Assembly: GCA_022749755.1 (NCBI GenBank)
Contig: CM040440.1
Location: 246,824-310,823, forward strand
Source: Azadirachta indica
Taxonomy: Eukaryota; Streptophyta; Magnoliopsida; Sapindales; Meliaceae
DNA length: 64,000 nucleotides
Direction: 5' to 3'
Shown: in pieces, positions 58,640 to 64,000 of the stretch
Layout of the letters: every line of letters begins with the position of its first letter
Numbering within the stretch: position 1 is the stretch's first letter
Position numbers and translations under genes: made by a program
The notes under the pieces: model-generated
What the model was told of the DNA's origin: nothing
What the model saw: only the letters and a program-made list of their open reading frames with translations
The model's database searches: none

Positions 58640-58800
58640 TTACAGTGTAAAAATTAGCTATATAGCACAAATCCTACTAGCATTTCTAAAATTATTATAG
58701 CCTCTTCTTGCTGTATATGTTTATATGCAAGCACTAATTAATTCACTGAAAGAATTATGAAGCAAAAGAGAATACCTGAGAACTTGTACATGGCTTGGAT
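58640..58800 (-). promoter_or_regulatory. Possible 5' UTR intron of the ATL gene
   Basis: On the minus strand a donor-like CTCAG|GTATTC lies at about 58775, and an acceptor-like tatatag lies at about 58655, just before the start codon. A CT-rich exon-like leader extends to about 58930. Splicing here is inferred from motifs only. Confidence 0.35.
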
Positions 58801-59102
58801 GGTCTCTTCTGGAGGTAATAAGGCTAAAGGCTAGATTTAGCAAGTGCAGTGGGTTGCAAAACTCCCTTGGGAAAAAGCAGACACAGAGTCCTACATAGAA
58901 AAGAAATTAAAGAGAGAAAACAGAAGAGATCTAGTAGCTAGGGCTAGCTGTTGCTTTTCTTTTTCTTCTTTTTGAGAAGATAATGGTTTGTTGACTAATG
59001 TGGTGCCATGTTGGTTGGGAATTCATTAAAGTTATAAGTTTATGCTTTTATTACAATAGACAAGCCAAGTTGCAGTTGAAGTGAGAAATCCTGAATTTTG
59101 AA

Positions 59103-59132
59103 AATAAATAAATAAATAAATAAATAAATAAA
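59103..59132. repeat. (AAAT)n microsatellite
   Basis: About seven copies of the aaat tetranucleotide, upstream of the ATL gene. Confidence 0.9.
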
Positions 59133-59239
59133 CAGAAACAAATGTCTCTAAAATGTGTTGTCCTCCACGGGTATCCGCATGTTTGCCAAATCAACAAATA
59201 TCTCCAATGACAAGCCCGCGGAATCAACTGAAGCACATT

Positions 59240-62190
59240 TCATATTTACTCATACACTTTTAATAATATATTATGTTCAATCATATACAAATAAACTCAG
59301 CAAAATCATCCCCATAACATTTTAATATTATAAATTTATCTCTTTAAGTTTCCATTATATAAAACTAAACTCTAATCACTCTTATGGCTATTTTATTTAA
59401 ATTTTTTTTAAAAAACTTAATATACTTAATAGAATAAATTACTTGAAAAAATAATAACATATTATTGTTGTTATTAAGAACTAAAACAATTTATTTTACA
59501 ACTTTTTATGATTAATTAAAATAAATCATTTTTATTCTTATCAAAAAGCTAACAAACAAAATAGACTCATAAAAGAACTCAGCCAATATCGGTTAAATTA
59601 TTTTAAACTTTTAACAATTTATCAACATAAACTATTATTATCTTATATTAAAAAAAAAATAAAATACTAAAGCATTTGGGTTAATATGGACAATATTATT
59701 TCATACATCTAATAACTAATTAGAATATAAACATAAATTTTATTTTTAAAAATAAAATTAAATAGTTTTATTATCTTACGTAGGCTGGCAATAATACTAC
59801 AACTATAACCTTTTTAATCAAATTAATGTATAACAATAGATGTGGTATGTAATAAGAAAATTAATCCAATTAATTAAAATAAAATGTAGACATATGATAA
59901 TTATACAATAATTTTGCATAAGTTTTTTTTTTTTTTGGCAGAGAATTTCACGTAAGCTTATATTATATATTTTGCATATATATTTTAAATTCTTAGACTA
60001 CCCATAGATTTATAGAAATTTTTAAGTAATGTGGATTGATTGATTTATGTATTTTAATAATAAAAAATATAAGATATCTAAATAATAAATTAAAATTGTA
60101 ATGTCCTTTCACGTCTTTTTTTATTATTTTTAGTAAAAATAATAATATTTAGTTTTTTTCATTACAAATTTTTTAAGTAATTTATCTAATTGTGTACATT
60201 ATTTTTTTAAAATTTTCAAATAAAAGTAATTATATAGATTATTAAGTATACTATAAGGATCATTTATTAGGATTTATTTATATATAATAAATGAAGGTTG
60301 TGTGAAGTTTGCCTCAATTATTCAAACCACCGGATGCATACAGTGTGGACAATAAATTTTAGGGGTATTTGTTTTTGTCCCCTAAAGTTCGGGGACTATT
60401 TATTAATGACCCGTTTCTATGACTAATTTGTATTTATGTACCACTATCTTGATCGAAGTCTATATTCATGGTAACAATATTTTCGTCCTTCAACTTTGGA
60501 TTAAAATGTTAAAATTGAGTAAATCATTTTCCTCTTTGAGTAAATCAATTTGATTTTTAATATTATAGTTCTTCTATTTTCAACAATGATTAGGAATTAA
60601 AACGTTAAAATTTAATAAATCATTTATGATATGTTATTTTCCCCAAAGTTTAGGAATGAAAATGTGATATGAAAATGTGAATGAATAGATTCCTTCTCCC
60701 TTCAAGTAATTTATAAAAATCTCTAGCTGGTTCACCTGACGTAACTTTCCTAGGTTAAATTATTATAAATAAGAGGGGATAATAACATTTTCATTCTTGA
60801 TTAATATATTTATTTTATATTTTAAAAGTATCTAATTATATTTTTAATAATTTAAAAAGCATTTAATACTATTTAAAATAAATTTATTAACATTTGCGTG
60901 AATAATATTATAAATATTTTACAATAATATCAAAATATATAAAAAAAATTATACTAAATGGATGTCAAGATTGTTAAATGGGTAATTCGTTTAATAAATA
61001 AATCATATTTGAATTTCAATTCTTAATACAATTATCAAATAAGTCAAATTTAGATTAGTTTAAAATATGTTATATCTTTATTTCACACGACATGAATATA
61101 ATAGGCTACTTGAATTGCCACCGTAAATAAAATAATCAAAATTAGGGATTAATTGATTAGAATTATTAAACATATGTCTTAATTTGTTATTTCAATAAAA
61201 TATAAGGACAAAATTATTATTATTCCACAACAAGAGCTGAAAGAGGAAGGAATAACATGGGACACCGCTCCACATAATTATTAAAGAAACTATTATGTCT
61301 GTCTCTTCGATGCATCGATAAATGCGTCATCTACTAAATGTAGATTCCGCTTGACATACATGAGCATATGTTCTCCCATCAACAAACCAAAAGCCAATAC
61401 ATATATATATATATATATATATTTTAAGTATGATTTCAATTTAGTTGTGGCAAACAATTTTTAATTATGTGGAGAAGGAACAATTGTTCTTTCTTTTTCT
61501 TTTCTTTTTTTTTAATTATCCTTTTGTAAAGAAGTTCTTCATTCATAAACTTTAGAGGGAATCAAATCGGAAACGAACGCCACTCAACCATCAGATGCTA
61601 TTAAATAAGACAATTAATTTGACCCAAAATAAAGTATTATAAAATGTTCTGCCTTTAATTTTGTGCTAATCAGAATTTACTTGTTGACATATTATGATAA
61701 ATAGTAAAGAAAGTAAGTCATTTTTCAGTTGGTATGCGTAAAAAATTGTTGGGAAGACTGGTTTCTTCAATTGGCGCATTTGGTGCTACCCTAACAATTT
61801 ATTGCAAAAGATTTTTAGGTCTCTGATAGTAATCATGAAGCAGCAAGTCACCATATAACAACTAAGCTAAAGGTTTTCAACCATAATGGCAAATTTATTT
61901 TCCTGGTCAACAACTTTAGTATAATGGAAAACATGCTGATAGAGTAAAGGGCATAGTCAAAAATTAAAGATGGTTGAATTGGAGGAACATATATCAATGA
62001 GTTGATCAGCTTTGTTGCCAACCAAGAATTCCCCCTTTTTTTTTTTTAATTCTCTTTAACAAAACGCTTTCTCAGTTGCAATGTGGCCACTTTTTCTCTT
62101 CCTTTAATTTATACATTTGTAAGTGGTCACATCAAGTCTACATAGTATCAATATACTTACTTTAATATGTAATAAATTCTTAATCTTTTG
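59240..62190. other. AT-rich intergenic region
   Basis: No supported gene. It contains an (AT)n run at about 61399-61422. At 60360-60670 there are words (cctaaagttcgggga, ccaaagtttaggaatgaaa) that resemble 31700-31740 and may mark a dispersed transposon end. Confidence 0.35.
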
Positions 62191-62196
62191 TATGAT

Positions 62197-62310
62197 CATT
62201 TTTTGTGAAGTTTTTATAATGCCCTTGCTAATGTCCTTGATCAGTCAGTAATATTGTGATCAAATGCTCCCCCAAGCTGTTGGACAAATTCGTAATTAGA
62301 TACAAGTCAT
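62197..62310. repeat. Diverged direct repeat A, copy 1
   Basis: The block tgtatgatca, tgtgaagtttttataatg, gatcagtcagtaatattgtg, ggacaaattcgtaattagat recurs in order at 63108-63225. Confidence 0.75.
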
Positions 62311-63107
62311 AGAATTTGAGCCATGTTTTCTTCTTTCTTTAATGGGCTTTAATTAATCATAATCTCTCAACCCCAGAAAAAAATCTGCTTGTAACATCGT
62401 GAGCATTTCCAATCTCTCTTACCATAATCTTGAAAATATGATTCCAATCAACCTGATGTGGGAAAGATATAGTTAAATAAATCACATAGTATAAATTTTA
62501 AATGAATCATATGTATTTATCAAATGATTAAGCTATAATTCTATTATATATATACATATATATAAATTTTTTTAAAAAAATTTGTTCCTCTCTTTTTCCT
62601 CTTCAACACACCTCCATTAACATTTTACTCTTTTCTATTACTGTGGAATTTGTTATACAGTTGACAATAGGCATTATAGTTTTAAGAGAAGGATGTTTAA
62701 AAATATTCAGCATTGAAGGTGTCGGTAAGCTAGTACAAGACATATCTAAATTTATTATTTAATTAATTTTATTTGTTATTAAATCTTTAACCTTTTTTTA
62801 ACTAATTACTCTATTTTATTTCAAATTTTAAAAGTTACTACAATGATGATGTTCCATATAACTTTTTTAGAGGTAATTATATTATTTTACATATATTACA
62901 TATATTACATGTCATAAAAGATAATATAGTGTTTTGTCAATCAATTTGGATTAGTAGTTAAATACAACGGCACGACTTAACGGTTTGGAGGCCCATTGAT
63001 TGTTTACAATATAGCTGGAGGCAAATTGATCATTGTCATAATATGAAGATAACCCTATAATAAATTATTAATTTTTTGTGAACAATTTTGTAGTTTTTTA
63101 TAAAATT

Positions 63108-63225
63108 TGTATGATCACTCTTTGTGAAGTTTCCATAATGCGCTTGATTAGTCAGTAATATTGTGATTAGATGCGGCTCCAAGTTATTGGACAAATCTGT
63201 AGCTAGATACAAGTGATGGAATATG
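63108..63225. repeat. Diverged direct repeat A, copy 2
   Basis: Partner of 62197-62310, about 911 bp downstream, with roughly 15% difference. Confidence 0.75.
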
Positions 63226-63244
63226 AATTAGAACTAGCTAAAAA

Positions 63245-63525
63245 AATATAGAACTTAGAAAATTGGACCAAATTAGACATCAATCGACGGGTTCAGTCCG
63301 ATTTCACATGATATTCAATCTAGAGTCACTTTTAATTTTTAAAAACCCAAAATTTTAGGTTAGATTTTGATAGTGGTGCAAAAAATACTACTAAATCAAA
63401 AAAATTACTTTTATATTTTAGCGTTAAATTACGTTGCTTTGTAAAAACTAAATGACATCATTTTTTGGGCAAACAAAAGAAAAATGGGACAAACTCTTAG
63501 GACTGAAAAAATCACCGATATAAAA
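63245..63525. repeat. Diverged direct repeat B, copy 1
   Basis: Contains gatttcacatgatatt, caaaattttaggtt, aatgacatcattttttg and gacaaactcttaggact in the same order as 63745-64000. No coding capacity. Confidence 0.7.
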
Positions 63526-63744
63526 ATCTAATTCGACTAAATTATAACTGTTCATATGGTATTCGGTTCAATTCTTCATTATATTTGGGTTTGGTCCAAA
63601 TCCAACAAAGAGAGATAAGAAAATTTTCAGTCTGGTCCAATTTGGCGAAGTCCATATTATATCATACCATGCCCACCTATAATGTGAACCTTTAATGGAC
63701 TTTAATTAATCAAAGTCTCTTATAGGACTTGGGAAAAAGACTTG

Positions 63745-64000
63745 AAAATTAGAAAACAAATTGGAGAGGACCAAAATTGAGAGGCTTAGTTTGATTTCAC
63801 ATGATATTTAGTTCAAGTTTTAAAAATTTAAAATTTTAGTTCTTATTTCAGTATTAGTACAAAAATAAAGGATCAAGCCAAAAGATTATTTTTCTTTTTT
63901 AACGTCAAAATGACATCATTTTGTAAGGTTCAATGGCGTCATTTTTTTGACAAATAAAAGAAAAAAAGGACAAACTCTTAGGACTAGAAAAAAATTACAG
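63745..64000. repeat. Diverged direct repeat B, copy 2 (cut by the window end)
   Basis: Partner of 63245-63525, about 490 bp away, running off the window. Confidence 0.7.

Overview
This is nuclear DNA from a flowering plant, almost certainly a eudicot. It is AT-rich, its protein genes have GT-AG introns, and it carries plant-type transposons (MULE, hAT, PIF/Harbinger, Ty3-gypsy and a TRIM-like family) and plant-specific families (Cf-type receptor-like protein, ATL RING-H2). A woody dicot such as Citrus would fit, but nothing here fixes the species. There is one 100-N assembly gap (31007-31106).

Layout. 1-5 kb: a decayed Mutator-like element with a Ulp1-protease relic (+) facing a MULE transposase relic (-), then a gypsy gag scrap. 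6.1-6.5 kb: a possible first exon of unknown identity. 6.5-15.6 kb: a young head-to-tail triplication of a 3.02-kb unit. It starts inside that exon-like block and ends inside the first unit of an older, decaying 2.03-kb tandem family that continues to about 19.8 kb. 23.0-27.2 kb: an LRR receptor-like protein gene with four tandem 219-nt LRR cassette exons separated by 101-bp introns; two cassettes cannot be used productively. 28.1-30.3 kb: an LRR relic and a hAT transposase pseudogene (-). 31-36 kb: the gap, then AT-rich DNA with little in it. 36.2-40.4 kb: an intact four-exon TMEM41/DedA-like (VTT domain) gene (+). 41.7-44.6 kb: an RBM34/Nop12-like nucleolar RNA-binding protein gene (-), with a reading-frame puzzle near its 3' end. 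44.8-50.5 kb: a decayed PIF/Harbinger element with transposase and Myb/SANT-like ORF1, both (-). Its transposase intron holds a 2.1-kb tandem array of TRIM-like LTR units. 50.9-55.2 kb: Ty3-gypsy remains (pol tail, LTR, PBS, gag-protease-RT, truncated LTR). 56.5-57.2 kb: a cluster of short inverted and direct repeats. 57.6-58.8 kb: an intact ATL-type RING-H2 E3 ligase gene (-). 59-64 kb: AT-rich intergenic DNA with microsatellites and two diverged segmental repeats.

The four convincing host genes (receptor-like protein, TMEM41-like, RBM34-like, ATL-like) are functionally unrelated neighbours, as is normal in plants; there is no operon-like logic. The most unusual structures are the cassette-exon array in the receptor gene, the two-step triplication with readable junctions, the TRIM-like array inside a Harbinger intron, and the possible exitron or frameshift in the RBM34-like gene. 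All calls come from reading the sequence; no database search was run.
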